NCBI RefSeq assembly: GCF_000165425.1
Contig: NW_001799633.1
Coordinates: forward strand, 4,299-68,298
Source of the DNA: Paramecium tetraurelia
Lineage: Eukaryota; Ciliophora; Oligohymenophorea; Peniculida; Parameciidae
Direction of reading: 5' to 3'
Length of the DNA stretch: 64,000 bases
Under the pieces are notes generated by a model. It saw nothing but the letters and a program-made list of their open reading frames with translations. It searched no databases and had not been told where the DNA came from. The position numbers and the translations under genes are program-made. Positions 12,514 to 25,311 of this stretch are shown one piece after another (position 1 is the stretch's first letter; each line of letters begins with the position of its first letter).

Positions 12514-13170
12514 TCAAAATCTTAGAGATTTCAAAATAATATCATTTTATTTTGAATTATATGTCCTAAGAATTTATTCATTTCTATCAAGTGGATGTTT
12601 ATATTTTTTAATTTACGTATTTGGTAAAGTTTATATTCTTTTGGAAATGTTCACATCAGGTTTTTAGTCGCAATTGAAAATTTCATTAATATAATTTCTA
12701 ATCATACAATTAGTTCTTCCTCTGATATAAATTTCATAATTTTTTGATTTGATCATGTTTTCAAATCCATTAACTTTCTTTGAAGGCGTCTCAAAATCAG
12801 CTAGTTTATCCAAATGTTGTGCTGACTTTTTCATATAAAAAATTTTGTTCTAAACTGTGTTGTTTATAGATTAAAATGATTTTGATTTGACCTCGTTTCT
12901 AATTAGACCTTTTGCTCGTTTAACTACAAGGGTTTTCGTATTACATCTTAATAATAATTTTTTATTCAATTCTTCATGCTCATCTGTTGGCATAAACAAG
13001 TCAAGACGCTTCTCCTTATCTGAAGCAAGCCAATAATCAGTACTTTTTCTCCTTAGTTCTGGTTCCTTAAATAATTGTCTTTTTCGAAATGACTAGTTTT
13101 TAAATTTGGCTAATTGTTCCTTCAACCCAACATTAAGGATTGTGGATATTCTGTCCTCTGAAGTTATCAT
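12514..13170 (-). CDS. Unknown basic protein, intronless
   Basis: 218 residues in one open frame from ATG at 13168-13170 to TGA at 12514-12516. The protein is Lys/Arg-rich throughout (for example FRKRQLFKEPELRRKS near the N-terminus) with no hydrophobic segment, signal peptide or recognisable domain. It lies 127 bases beyond the start of the CNBD channel on the same strand, and divergently from the small gene at 13372. Codon choice and composition match the neighbouring genes, so I take it as real; function unknown, possibly ciliate-specific. Confidence 0.6.
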
Positions 13171-13371
13171 TTGTAAATTATTAAATACAATTAGATCTAA
13201 TATTCTTAATTATCTTTAAAATCTTTAATTATTTGTAATAAATAAGTAAGATCCCATCAAAGAAAGAACTAATAACGAACTACATAATAATAATTAATAT
13301 TATAAGTCAAGTCTTAATTAATATATTTTATAATTTAAGATAAAAACTTCTATTTTATTCGAATTATTCAG

Positions 13372-13875
13372 ATGTTTGGAAAAAATATCTATTCAGATGC
13401 TATTCCCAATTTTCCTGATATACCAGAAGACTATTTTGATATTAAGAATGAGGGAACAATAAATGAATTAATGGATCTATATCATTCCTCAAAACAACTA
13501 ATTCCAGTTAATGGATCAGTTTCAAATCAATTTAGAGAAAAATAATAAGGATTGTTAAACTTATTTGATTTGCTAGACAATCAATTGAAATCTAATTCGT
13601 GCAAACCAGATATTTATGAACCTGAATAAATAGATTGCACTATTAATACTCCATATCACAATTTCGACTATTATAATCTATCCAATGTAGAGTATGATCA
13701 AAGTGAAGCCTAAAAAGAAGCTGATAAATTCTTAAACAATAAGACTAATGATTTATAGGGAAAATTTGAGTAGATGCAAATTGAAACTAAACATATTAAC
13801 AAATAATAATAAAATGGAAAATTAACAAAAAAAATGGAACTCTTATCTTTTTAAGATGAAGAGTGTAATGATTGA
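13372..13875 (+). CDS. Unknown acidic protein, intronless
   Basis: 167 residues, one exon, ending TGA at 13873-13875. Rich in Asp, Asn, Gln and Tyr with motifs such as IPNFPDIPEDYFD near the start and a Gln/Lys-rich C-terminus. No domain recognised. It ends 52 bases before the HOOK-like gene on the same strand. It could be a scaffold or regulatory peptide; nothing in the sequence says more. Confidence 0.5.
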
Positions 13876-13927
13876 TATTTCATTTAATTTCTGTTGTTTA
13901 TATTGTCAAATATTTTTATTAAATTTT

Positions 13928-15712
13928 ATGAAAAGTGTAATTGAACTAGTAAAAATACTTCTCTAAATTAATAGTTGAACAAATGCAATTATTCAAAAAG
14001 GCGAATCCATGATTTTGGACAAATTTAAGATGGAATCCTATTTGCATAATTGGAAGATGAATTGTAATATATAAATCCTCCAAAATTATTATAGCTTTAA
14101 AACCGACTTGAAACAACATCTCTGGAACTTGATTATAACTCATTTGTAAAGGATAAGAAGAAATCATAACCTATATACTAAAGAATTTAAAGAAGATATT
14201 GCTAATTCTGATTGTAATGAAGAATTAGCTAAGTTTATCAAATATTTTCTAGAAACTATTTTTTATGTAAATAAAGAGGAGGCCATTTACTATATGAAAT
14301 AATGTACAGTTAATTAGTAAGAAGAGATAGTATAATTTTTGTAAAATGATTTATTGGAATCAAATAGTCTATAAGACTTAGGACCATGTGAGTTTTAAAC
14401 AACAAACACCATTATATCACTTGAAGAAAACTTGTATAGCAAGGATAATATCATCATTTAATAAACTAAATAAATTGAGTAGTTGAAATATGATTATCAA
14501 AATATCTTAGATGATATGAAAACTAAAATTGATATGCATGAAGAAACAATCGATAAATTAACAGCTCAAGCTAATTTTTTCTTAGAAAAGGTCATTTGTG
14601 ATGATTTTGAAGAAGCATGTTATAAATTTCAAGAATTTGCAAAAGATTAAGAAAAAAATAAAAAGTAAATTGAAGAACTTAACAATTTAGTGTAAAATTA
14701 ATAAACTGAAATTTTGAACAAAAGGAAGAAAAATTAAAAATTGAAATCATAATTATCATCTAATCAACCTACTGAAAGAGCATCATTAGATTATGAAACT
14801 ACAGATCAAAAAGATTCTTCTGAAACTAGAACAATTGAACTTCTTAAAAAGGAAATTCAAAATTAAAAGGATGAAAATCTAAAACTTTTGAGTAAACAAG
14901 CTGAATATGAATAATAAATTAGTAAGTTTAGAAAAAAATTATACGAATAAGAACAAGAAACTGCTTAATATAAAAAGAAGATGGAAAAGTACAAATTAGA
15001 ATTAGATGATTATTTAAATTCAAATTAAGAAAAAAGGACATTTTTAGATAATCATAGACCTTAAGGGTTATTGTCTTCTAATACCAGCTAGATTATAGAA
15101 ATAGAATAAAAATTTGGGGTGTCCCCACAGTTAAATGGCTTTGACATTAATTAATCATTAATTAGGTATGAACATCCTGTTAGCTATATCAATTAATCTT
15201 TTAAAAGTCCTGATGAAAATAATGTAGCCAAGCTTTAATTACAGATAGCAGAGAAAAATAATAAAATTGCCAATTTAGAAAAATAAATCAATGTAATTTA
15301 ACACGGAACTCATTCAAGGGGAGGCTCTTTGACAAAGTTCACCCAAATGTAATAGGAAAGACATGCTGAATACTCAAATTTATTAGAAGTAATTATATAT
15401 ATAGACTTTTAGAATATTGGTTTTTATATATAGTATACTAGAATAAAAGACTAAGAAGTCAAACAAATAAAAGAGTAATAAAATGAAAATTTCTAAACAA
15501 TTTGTCGGTAATTAATCTAATAGAATCGATAAATATAGAAATTGAACGCTCTCATCTTTGAGTTTCAAAACTAAGAATAAGTAAAAGAAAATAGTCAAAC
15601 GTAAAATGAAGATCCATAAAACTTACATCAATATTATATGTAAGCCTTAAATGATAAAGATAAATTATTACAATTAATAACTACAATATTCTATGAACAT
15701 GTAAAAATTTGA
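13928..15712 (+). CDS. HOOK-like coiled-coil protein
   Basis: About 575 residues, introns 13949-13974 and 14064-14094. The first 150 residues resemble the HOOK N-terminal domain, which is built on a calponin-homology fold: IQDGILFAQL, the Trp-containing LKQHLWNLII, then an Asn/Glu-rich ELAKFIKYFLETIFYVNKEE where HOOK proteins have the ELGKLLQLILG-type helix. The rest is long heptad-rich coiled coil (ERH, EQEQE, KKKMEKYKLEL) as in HOOK dynein adaptors. A 3n segment at 15390-15413 could be an in-frame intron but reads through openly. Role inferred: linking cargo or ciliary structures to microtubule motors. Confidence 0.55.
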
Positions 15713-15948
15713 ACGTATATTTTTGTTTTTACTTTTATGAAATCATTTTAAGAATTCTTAAATTTAATTTATAAAATAACCTTTTTATTCTTAAAGCTAT
15801 TTTAAGTTATATTTGACTTAAAATTATAAAAGAATATTATATATTCAAAGCAAACTATTCAAAAATCTGAAAATATAACTAAAAGTCCTTTCAAAATATT
15901 AAATTTTAGAAATTTATTAAAATAATTAAAAATATTATAATCCTACTA

Positions 15949-16247
15949 ATGATGAATACAAAGAAAGGTTCAATGTCTTCACAAACTCCTTAATTACATT
16001 AACTCTCTAATGTCTTTGAGATAATAGCAAGATATAGTATTTTATGTACAGAGGACAAGTAATTACTATATTTTAAATTCGAAGTTATATTTAAAAACAA
16101 AACATCGCACAATTAAGTAAATACGAAAAACCTCGCTAAAAAAGGTCGCAATCTTTATTGGACCAAGTTTTAGAAAAAAAAAGTGAACTATTGTCAAATT
16201 TCTAAAAAAGAAAAAGTTTTATGCAGAAAAAAAGGAATATTATCTGA
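15949..16247 (+). CDS. Small unknown protein
   Basis: About 90 residues with one 26-nt intron (16012-16037). Splicing joins QLSNYFMYRG and leads into a Lys/Gln-rich C-terminus (KRSQSLLDQVLEKKSELLSN) before TGA at 16245-16247. Without the intron the frame runs on into obviously non-coding AT-rich DNA, which favours the spliced model. No family recognised. Confidence 0.4.
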
Positions 16248-16773
16248 TTATCCTATGTTATATTTCTTATAATATTATTTAAAGTAGATATTTAGTAATC
16301 ATTCATACATTTGCAAAATACTAATAATATTTTATATACATTAGTAAGTGTCAAATAATTTGTTGACAATTCAGATTGAAAGTTTTTATTAAATGTTGAA
16401 ATTATAATGGAAGTTAAAGAGTATTAAAATTAATAGATAGTTTTAGAAATTCATTAATCATTATATTTAACTTATTATGGAGCCTGTCTTTAATATGAAT
16501 TTTAATAATTTGAACTTTTTAACTATTTTGAATTAGAAAATCTAGAGTTGTACAAAATTTTTATAAATTAAATTAGAAATAATCAATTACTATTTCAAGA
16601 AAATACAAATTATAAAACATAAGCTATAATAGATTTTTAATTGGAAATATACCCTAAAATAATTCATAAATGCATAATATATAAAGCCTTTCATTAAAAT
16701 TTTTGTAACATAAAAAATAAATAAATTCATAATTATTAATGAAAAAAATTTGAATTTGAATTAGATTACTCAT
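16248..16773. other. Intergenic, no gene seen
   Basis: Very AT-rich convergent spacer between a plus-strand and a minus-strand gene. Long TGA-free frames exist here but are composed of Ile, Asn, Lys and Phe without structure. Confidence 0.5.
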
Positions 16774-19705
16774 TCAATTTATATTTTTTTAGTAAATCTC
16801 CCCTTAAAGAATTTTAAAGGAAATAATTAAAGGTTTACTTTATTAAGGATTGAGTAATATTTTCTCATTTAAGATGTTTAGTATTTAAATCCAATGCTTT
16901 TATTCTTCATCTTCTAATTTTTGATTTTTTTTGATACTATTCAATGTTTAGACATATTCATTGAGCCATCCCTTTCTTAATTCAAAAAATTTTTATTCAA
17001 CTTCAGAATTGTCTAAAAATAAAAATATGATTACTTCGAACTTTTAAAAATTTATTTTATTATTCATCATTGAAAAGTTCTGATTCCATGCATAAGATTG
17101 AAAATCTATCAAATGATAGATATTTCTCTTCATCTAATTACATGTCAGCTGCTTCTTCAAATATTTCTATAAGTTTAGTTTCATCATATTTCTAAGGTTC
17201 TATATATTTATTCAATAAGATCCATTCATGAGCATCTACAAACCCATTGCCATCTAAATCACAAGCATTAAATGCATTAATAACATATAATTTAGTTTTT
17301 TCAATATTATTCCTAAATACTACTAACACTCTGAGCATCATTTAATCGAAATCGATAATTCCACTTTTATTCTTATCGTCTGACTCTTTCAACTATTCTA
17401 TTTCCTATTTCAAATAGTTCATTTCTTCTCCAGAAAAATACCAGTTTTATAGACTTGAAACATAAGCAAGAGCCCTAAGATAAGGAACATAGAACTTTAG
17501 GTTATACTCATTTTCTTTAACTTAAACCCCTAGCTAATGTTAATTTTGGATAAACTCATGTGCTTAGAGATATTTCTATTATTCCTCTACTGTATAATTT
17601 ACTTTATCTTCCAATAATCCTAAGAATTTGGCAAATATGTTGACTCTTATGATACTTAAATATTTTTTTATTGATAATATCAGAATTAAGAATCTTTGCT
17701 CAGTAATTCTAGTATATCCAAACTACTATAAAAAATAGTTATAGATGTATGAAGCCATATCCTAGTCTCTTAATAGTTTATTTTCTCTTTGATTATATAT
17801 TTTATCTTAATAAATTGTATAAATAAATTTAAGGACTAATTTGATGGGCATATAGTTTGTGAATTTTTATGGATTTTTATTTTTTACCTTTTCTATTAGT
17901 AATCTAGATTGATTTCTTTGAAATTCATAAGATATTGAAATCTAAGAAGTTTTATTAAATAATTACTTTGCTACCAAGATTTCTAATTTTTCTAATTTTT
18001 CTTCCTTGTTTACTTTAATTTTTCTTTAACATAGTCTCATCTATTTAAATTTCAGTATCTGACAACATCTCAAGAGGTCTTTAGAAATTACTTTAATTTT
18101 CTAATAACTCTAATTTTTTTAATAGTTCTTAAATTTCATTTTTTAATTATTAGTTTTCCTCTCTGATTTAAACCTTGTCTTTGAGCATTTGAATCAATTA
18201 TGAATTCAATTCAGTAATTTCTTATTTTTAGAATGCTGATATTTTATCGATTTCCAATTATCTTTCGTGTAAATATTTCATGAAAGATATTAAATCATTT
18301 CTATTTGAAGAGGAGCTTTTATCGAGTATATTAAAAGTAGAAGCTGGCTATTAGGATATCATCATTGAATTATATTAATTTTCATAAAGGTTTTGGTTAT
18401 ATTCTTAACTTGATTTAAATGGATTGTCAGTATGGATTTCATCATTTAATGAAAGGAAAAAATCTATATAATGTAGAGTATTATCAATGTAGTCTAAATT
18501 AATAACATCATATCTTCTATCCATCAAGGAAATATGTGTTTGAGTCTCTGACATTGAAAATAGATCACTCATCAATTCAAATGTAGTCTAAGTTTCTTTA
18601 GATCGATATTCAATTATTGTATCATGATTCAAAATAACTTCATCTAATCGATATTCACCCATATCTATGCTATCTGAATAGTTATCTAAAGAGAAGGAAT
18701 CAGACTTAATCATCATGAGTTTTTCTAAATTTTGAGAGTTCTATAACGAATCTACCGATCGCTTAATGCTATCCAAATCATCTTGACCTTCTTCTCTTTG
18801 TGAGTTCCCAAAGGTTTGTTTGTTTCTAGCATTTAAAATCTTTATTTTTCGAATAAGATAATTTTTATCTTCTTGCAATTTTAGTATTTATTAATGTTTT
18901 AAATTGGTTTCTTTTGTTTTTAAGGTTAACTTTTTGGTTAATTGATTATTCTTATCAACTATTATAATGAAGTTAGTTTCTATATCTTTGATTTTAGATT
19001 ACAGTTGAGCGACTTCTTAATTAAGATTGTAAATTTGTATTTCATATTAAACCTTTTTCGAATTAAAATTCCTATCAATTCGATGAATTTCCTCTTGTTT
19101 TTCAATTTCGAATTTTCTCTCATTAATATTTAAATCTATTTGTTACTCATTTAATTCAGTATTTTTAGCTTACATAAATTTATTAAATAATGATCCTAAT
19201 TCTCGAAATTCCTATGACAGAGTATCGGCAATGAATCTTTCCGTTTATTCAAGCAGGGAATTTCTATTTTGGTTATTAATTTATTCTGTAAACAAATTTT
19301 CGATTTATTACATTTATCTTCTTTTTTAAATATATGTGGTATTGAAGTTCATAGACTTTTCTCCTGTCACAGAATTATGTCGAGGAGATGCAGGGGATGT
19401 TGGCGAAGATAAGAAATTTTTTTTCTCAAAGCTATCAATCACAATACTTTATAGACAATTTTAAGATGCTTATTAGCGAGATCTTAAAAATCTAGTAGTT
19501 TCTTTCAATATTATCAAATAAAGTTACATTAGCGTTGTCTACTTTTCTCTTTGTAATCTTGTATTATTTTTTGAGAATCAATTTTCTAAATCTGATCATG
19601 AATTAATGTTTTGAAAGTTTTTGGATTATTTCTTTTCAAATTTATGAATGCCTTTTAAAAATTACCTTTAGGACTGTAAAACTTTGAACATGTCGCTATC
19701 TCCAT
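16774..19705 (-). CDS. Large coiled-coil protein with C-terminal EF-hand
   Basis: About 953 residues, introns 19502-19527, 17992-18013 and 17013-17034. A polar N-terminus with a Ser/Pro patch (SSPTSPASPRHNS) is followed by long heptad coiled coils (residues about 130-300 and 480-600). A helical globular region follows, with one clear EF-hand loop DLDGNGFVDAHE near residue 830. About 60 residues before it is a degenerate loop, DDKNKSGIIDFDQ, whose last position is Gln rather than Glu. The splice at 17013 gives KVRNNSEVEQKFFELRK. Likely a cytoskeletal or cortical scaffold that senses calcium; no named family recognised. Confidence 0.7.
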
Positions 19706-19800
19706 TTATTATTTATATTTATTGCAAATACTGAAAATATATTTTTGATTTGTTTTCTCATAGTATATTTAATAATAATATTTTCTTTTTTATAAAGACC

Positions 19801-20471
19801 ATGTTATTGTCATACAAAGAATTTTTAAAGAATGCGAAGATCATTCTTGGATCACAAAGCAAGGGAAGGCAGGGATTGTTAAATATGGTTGATTTATTTA
19901 AATTTGAAGTTTTTCCTTCTACTTTTGAAGAAAACTTAGATAAATAGCTTGACCCACTAACTTATGTTTAAAAGACATGCGAAGGCAAAGTCATAAATCT
20001 TCTTGAAACATTCAAATAAAACAATTAATAATGGGATATTTGTATTTTCGCAGACACTGTGTGTGAGATTAATGGAAAAATAATAGAGAAGCCTAATACA
20101 AAGGAAGACGCATACAATTTTTTAAAGTTGTTCAGTAATTCATTACATTTGGTACACACAAGTGTTTATGTCGTTGGAAAAAATGACAAAAATTAAATAT
20201 TCTAATTGAATGGAGTGGAAACCACAGAAGTCCACTTTTAATATTTGCCAGAACAGAGTATTCAAATTTATGTTGAAGATGAATCAAATTGGAAAGGAAG
20301 AGCAGGCGGATATGCAATACAAGCCCTAGGAAATATGTTTATAAAAAAAATCAATGGGTAATTATAAATGATATATATTATAGCGATTATTCTAATGTTA
20401 TCGGATTGCCTTTACCAGTATTGGATAAATTGATGTCTGAAATCATAGAATTATTGATAAAAAAGGATTGA
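19801..20471 (+). CDS. Maf-family nucleoside triphosphate pyrophosphatase
   Basis: About 214 residues with one 26-nt intron (20358-20383). The Maf signature is complete. IILGSQSKGRQGLL at the N-terminus is the substrate-binding Ser/Arg motif. CIFADTVCEINGKIIEKP carries the Asp-Thr catalytic region, and GRAGGYAIQALG with NGDYSNVIGLPL closes the active site. The intron splits the Gly codon of INGDYSN. Family members hydrolyse modified or non-canonical NTPs to the monophosphate. The frame is open upstream to an ATG at 19750, but the Met at 19801 fits the usual short spacing to the first motif. Confidence 0.9.
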
Positions 20472-20683
20472 GTTATTATTTATATATAAACTGACTTTAT
20501 CCTTTGTTAGCTCTTCTATACAGTTTGTTTGTGCTATACTTAACTAAATATAATTATATTATATCCAATTTGGGTATTCTTCATATAAAAAGTAACATAA
20601 TCTGTATTAAAAATCAAGTTCATATAAAATAAATCCTTAAAAAAGAATATTTAATAATAATATTTGGTTTTTATTATAATTCA

Positions 20684-22365
20684 TCAATAAAATAAATTTA
20701 TATGATTTTCACTTACGCATAAGATGCTTTTATTATCATAGTCAACACAATAAGTTGCTACATTTCTTCTTTGATCTAAATATATCAATTTAAAAATTAC
20801 TATTTATTTCATGCAAGAGAGTAGTTATTCTGTAATCATAAATTCTCACTTTTGTATCAGAGGATTGGATTACCACTATTCCTGATTAGAATTGAATGAG
20901 TCTCTAGGGTAAAAATTGAATTGTAAACACCCGAACTTGTACTTTCTTGTCGCAATCCCATTATCGAAATGTTTTATCCAACCCACAAGACAAAATTTGA
21001 TTCTCTTCAGATATAGCTAATATTCCTGTAACACTGTCAGTATGGCCACTAAATTTAAAAACTGGTCTGCTATATTTATAATTTATGCCATCCCATAATC
21101 TAATTGATTTGTCTTAAGATCCAGAAGCTATTAAATTTATTTTCTTCACAAAAGCCACACTATACACATCTCCAGTATGACCTGAATAAGTAAAGAAGTA
21201 TTATCCATTATCATAATTCCAAACTCTAACAGTGTTATCAGCAGATCCTACTAAAAGACTAATAATATTAATAAGATTCTATTTACAGATTAATTATTTT
21301 TGATTTTGATACTGATATTCCTTCACAGACTGTTAAACATAAAGCTTAACTAACTTATTATTCTAAATCAAATTTTAGTGCAATTTGAAAGGCTCTTTCA
21401 GTTTCTGAATAGAATTTTTCCCATATTTTAAGTACTTTATCTTAAGCACTGGATACAAATAATTTTTCGTTTAATCCTTTTGCCAATATTTTGACACTAT
21501 CTTTATGGGCATCTAATTAAAATAGTTCATCAAATGAATTGCATTCATAAAGGACTAGTTTACCACATTTAGTGCCTATAATTATTTAGCTTTCAGATGA
21601 TAAAATAGAATTAACTATATATTATGATTAAAATTAATTTTAAATCGTTATTTTTTTAATTTATTCAACTGAAACATTGCCTAATTAAGATGACATAGAT
21701 TAATTTACTGATTTAATTTCATGCTATTTGTTTAAAGGTTTCGATTTAGGATCGAAAATCAATTAAATGTCATTTTCAAATTACTGAACATCAATGGTAG
21801 CAAGAGTTTTCATAAATTGTTTTGCAAAATCTTCTAATATTTAAATGGTATTAGTTTATAATGATATTATTTTCTAATGATTAATTTTATCTGATTTAAT
21901 AATAGCACTTTGTAGTGAAGTTATAGATTCAATGCAATCATAGTCATCCTTTTTCCTCATTTCTTAGATCTTTTATAACAATTTCTGATTCTCCTCCATC
22001 TCAGTTTGATGCTGCTCTGCTTTCATCCTCAATTTGTATAGATTCTACAATAACACTGATTGGATATTCTAACATAATTATTCTAAGAAGCCGATTGAGT
22101 TTTTTTTGAATTCTGTGATAATATCCAAATACTTCTGTTCTAATTGATTCAAATCTTGATGCATATCCTCTTCTTAAATCAGACTCTGAGCTAGCGATTC
22201 TACCAAATCGATATCAATGATGCTATTGTTTTACAACGGTTTTGTAGTATTATCTATGACTTACTATTGCAAATCTGATGGTAAGAGACAGAGAGGACAT
22301 TAAAGACGATCCAATTTTTTACTGTAGAAAGAGCACTGCTTAAAGGGGTGGATTTAACAATTCAT
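20684..22365 (-). CDS. WD40 protein with N-terminal Cys/His cluster and coiled coil
   Basis: About 533 residues, introns 21259-21286, 20904-20930 and 20776-20800. It begins MNCQIHPFKQC and continues with QCPLCLLPSD; the Cys/His spacing suggests a zinc-binding B-box-like module. A coiled coil (about 90-200) leads to six or seven WD40 blades. Clear ones include DKVLKIWEKF, SADNTVRVWNY, SQDKSIRLWD and LDKTFRQWD. This layout is common in an expanded Paramecium WD40 family of unknown role; a ubiquitin-linked or scaffold function is only a guess. The ATG lies 7 bases from the ATG of the divergent gene. Confidence 0.8.
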
Positions 22366-22372
22366 AAATTTA
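22366..22372. promoter_or_regulatory. 7-bp gap between divergent start codons
   Basis: Only seven A/T bases separate the ATG of the minus-strand WD40 gene from the ATG of the plus-strand oxidoreductase gene. If both starts are right, promoters and 5' leaders must lie inside the neighbouring coding sequence. Alternatively one protein starts at a later Met. Confidence 0.4.
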
Positions 22373-23900
22373 ATGAATAATTTATACGTTCGAATATCTC
22401 TTATATGTGGTGCTTTGTCAACCTCTTATTTTGTGAAGTAGTATTTTGAAGAGACGTACTTTCGAAGACTCCGATTCATCAGAAAACTAGCAAGAACCTA
22501 TTTTAAGAAAGATGATGGAACAGAAATGTTCGATGATCAGATTATTGGCAATGTGGTTGCCAGAAGTGACGGAATGCATCTGCACTTCGGTAACATGAAA
22601 CAATATGTCGCCTAAAAGTTTTCTACACCCACAGCAATCATTTATGTTTAAAAAGTGGAAGCTATCAAAAAAATAGTATAAAAAGCTGCTAAATATGGAT
22701 TCAAAGTTACTACTATGGATGTTGATAGTATTGAAGACTACAAACAACAACTTTAAAATAATCTTAACTTGTCCCAAAAAGAAATCAAGAGACTTACGTA
22801 TTGTAAACACCCTTTTTTGATCATCAATCTGCGGAAGGTTCAGCATAAAGAATATGATTCATAAACTCAAATTGTCAAAGTGGGAGTAGGTAATAAAATA
22901 CAAGACGTGAATTAATACTTGGCATAATACGGTCGAAGAATTCCATTGGCAGGCTAATAAAGACTATTTACAGTATTGAGTGACAATTCTACTCCCTTGG
23001 ATTCTGTAGAGTATGATAATCTTAATTAAATTGTTACTGGCTTGGTTGCCATTTCACCGATGTCTCACTAACTCTAAACTGAAACACCCACAGCTTCTTC
23101 GATCATCAACTAACTGTTTATTGGGCAATAACATAGATTTGGTATTGTATACGAAGTTTCTCTTAAAACCGAATCTTTGGAATTACCTGTTAAATAAGAG
23201 ATTAATTTAGACAAAAGATATATTAGTAAAACTAATTTATACTACCTATTCGATTCATTAATTAAATTATCTTAATAACACAGACAAAAAGTAATAATTT
23301 TAATAAATTGCTTAGATTTAATTTCTTTATGATTGTTATTCAAATTAATATAAAATAATCTAACAAGGAACACAAAACCTTCCAGACTTGAAATAAACCT
23401 TAGACACTGTAGTTGATAAATATGTCACTAGATAATTATGGAATCACAATACTAATAAATAGATCAAGAATAATAGTATCAATCATAATTTAAATGAGGA
23501 GATGTCTCTACAATTAAAATATTAACTTTCTTCCTCCCAATTATTATCTTGTCTATTACAACTCAAAGAACTATAACTGAAATAACAACAACAATAATTC
23601 TAGGTTCAAGTTGATTTCAAAACTGGATTTCTAACAGTCAACATTGACTAGAATTTGCCTTCCAACGAAAAATTGCAAATGGTCAAATCCTTTACACACT
23701 ATGTAAGTAACAGAAAGGGCAAATTTATTCAATGCAATGATAAATTAATTAACAGAATGCTCAAACTAGAAACTTATCCTATGGAATTAGGATTGAATTC
23801 TATGAGATTGGAGCATTAATTTGCTGAGCTTCTAGATAAAAATAAAGTTATGTTTCATGAGTTCTTATAACATACTGAGTTAGATGAACAAATTAGTTGA
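22373..23900 (+). CDS. FAD-binding (PCMH-type) oxidoreductase-like protein
   Basis: About 500 residues with one intron (23291-23315). A short hydrophobic N-terminus (YVRISLICGALSTSYFV) could be a membrane anchor or organelle signal. The segment TPTAIIYVQKVEAIKKIV followed by GFKVTT and later VKVGVGNKIQDVNQYLAQ matches the FAD-linked PCMH fold (strand, helix and flavin-binding G-x-G region). The C-terminal 250 residues do not match a specific substrate domain that I know, so the reaction is unknown. Convergent with the next gene, 41 bases from its stop. Confidence 0.5.
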
Positions 23901-23941
23901 GTATCCAAACTGTAAATTATCGATACAAAATAAATAAAAAT

Positions 23942-24805
23942 TCATTTATATTTTGCACGAAAGCTGCTAATGTTCTTCTCATTCAATATAAAAGAATGAC
24001 TGTCCAATAATTCATTCATCTCCTTTACAAAATTTATTAAAGATTAGGAATTTTGTTGTATTTATAAACTTAGTATGGCATTGTTATTTTCTAATTCTTT
24101 CAACTTAAATGAATAAATAATAAGATTACTCTATTTTCTTAATTAGAATTCTTTGTTGAAGAAGGTTATCGTTTTAGTTCCAAAAGGTCACTTTCATATC
24201 TCTGAATCAACTTCATTTTTTATTATAGTTTAATTGTGCAATCGCTCTCCCTCTATTTTTGTTAATACAATATTCCCTCCAATTCTTCATTCTTTTTCCT
24301 CTGCCTATCTATGTCTTCATCCTTCTGATTTAATTTGAATAAAAATTCTTTCTTTTACTTCTCGTTTTCCTCTTTTAGTTTCAGTTCCTAATTTCTGGCT
24401 TTTGAAATTATTTAAATTTTATGAAACGCTTAGAAATTCAACTGAATATTTACCTATAAACTAATTCTCTTGAGCATGCTTTTCACAAAAATAAAATAAT
24501 CCATTTAACTTCAACTTCATTCTTTACGCTATCGATAATGCATTTACCATTAGAGAATGCTTTTAATTTGTTGATCTATCCTTAATTTAAAATAGAGCGT
24601 ATGCCTTCTCATTATTTTATCTGAAATTATATTTGTCAATTTACCTTTATCGCAAAGTAGATGATATTTTCAATAATGCTGCATCCATTTTAGTGAAGAT
24701 CATTTAATATTTACACATCATACCCATTGTTTCTAATTACATCATCTATTGTTTATGCTATTCATCCAATGTATTACCATCTTGGCAATTATCGTTAGCA
24801 CTCAT
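23942..24805 (-). CDS. Unknown coiled-coil protein
   Basis: About 262 residues. Two introns are needed for the frame (24429-24453 and 24104-24129). A third GT..AG segment of 24 nt at 24621-24644 is a multiple of three and could be retained. The N-terminal half is Met/Gln-rich helix, and the C-terminal half is coiled coil (LKLKEENEKQKKEF, DIDRQRKKNEELEG). The last intron restores LKELENNNAIL. No transmembrane or named domain. Confidence 0.55.
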
Positions 24806-25311
24806 TGAATTTCAAATAAAAATATATTATATAAACATAATTTATAAAATGCATTCTTATTAAACATTGTACAAGCAGGAAGTATTGATAATTAAAGTTT
24901 TTACATATCTATGAAATGTAAATAAGAGATTATCTTCAAATCAATTAAGGCAAGAGAGGATAAAGATAGAAATTTTCCACCTCACAAATATACATCATTT
25001 TATATGGTTGTAAATCATTTATAATTATATGTCCTAATAATAATTTTCTTAATTTTCTGTAAAATTGTCAAAGTAAAATAGACATTTTCTATATCTGTAA
25101 CACTTAAATAAATTGACTTTAGAATAATTTTATAATCGTTAACTCAAAAATGAATTACATATATATATCGTTAAATAACATTATTAAATTTATATATAAA
25201 AAATAACTAAAGAAACTTTAAATTAATATAAACTGATATAAATCTGATTAGAAAATACACCAAAGGGATCTTAAAGTGAAAAATTATTTAAAATTTACAT
25301 ATAATAAAATA
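24806..25311. other. Intergenic, divergent promoter region
   Basis: About 500 AT-rich bases between divergent start codons. No coding frame or recognisable element; it presumably contains two promoters. Confidence 0.5.

Noticed and set aside
16248-16773. Long TGA-free plus-strand frame after the small gene
   Set aside because: Composition is Ile/Asn/Lys/Phe low complexity; long frames arise by chance when only TGA stops.
22487-22846. 119-codon minus-strand frame
   Set aside because: Antisense to the conserved PCMH region of the FAD-binding gene; no homology or splice support of its own.
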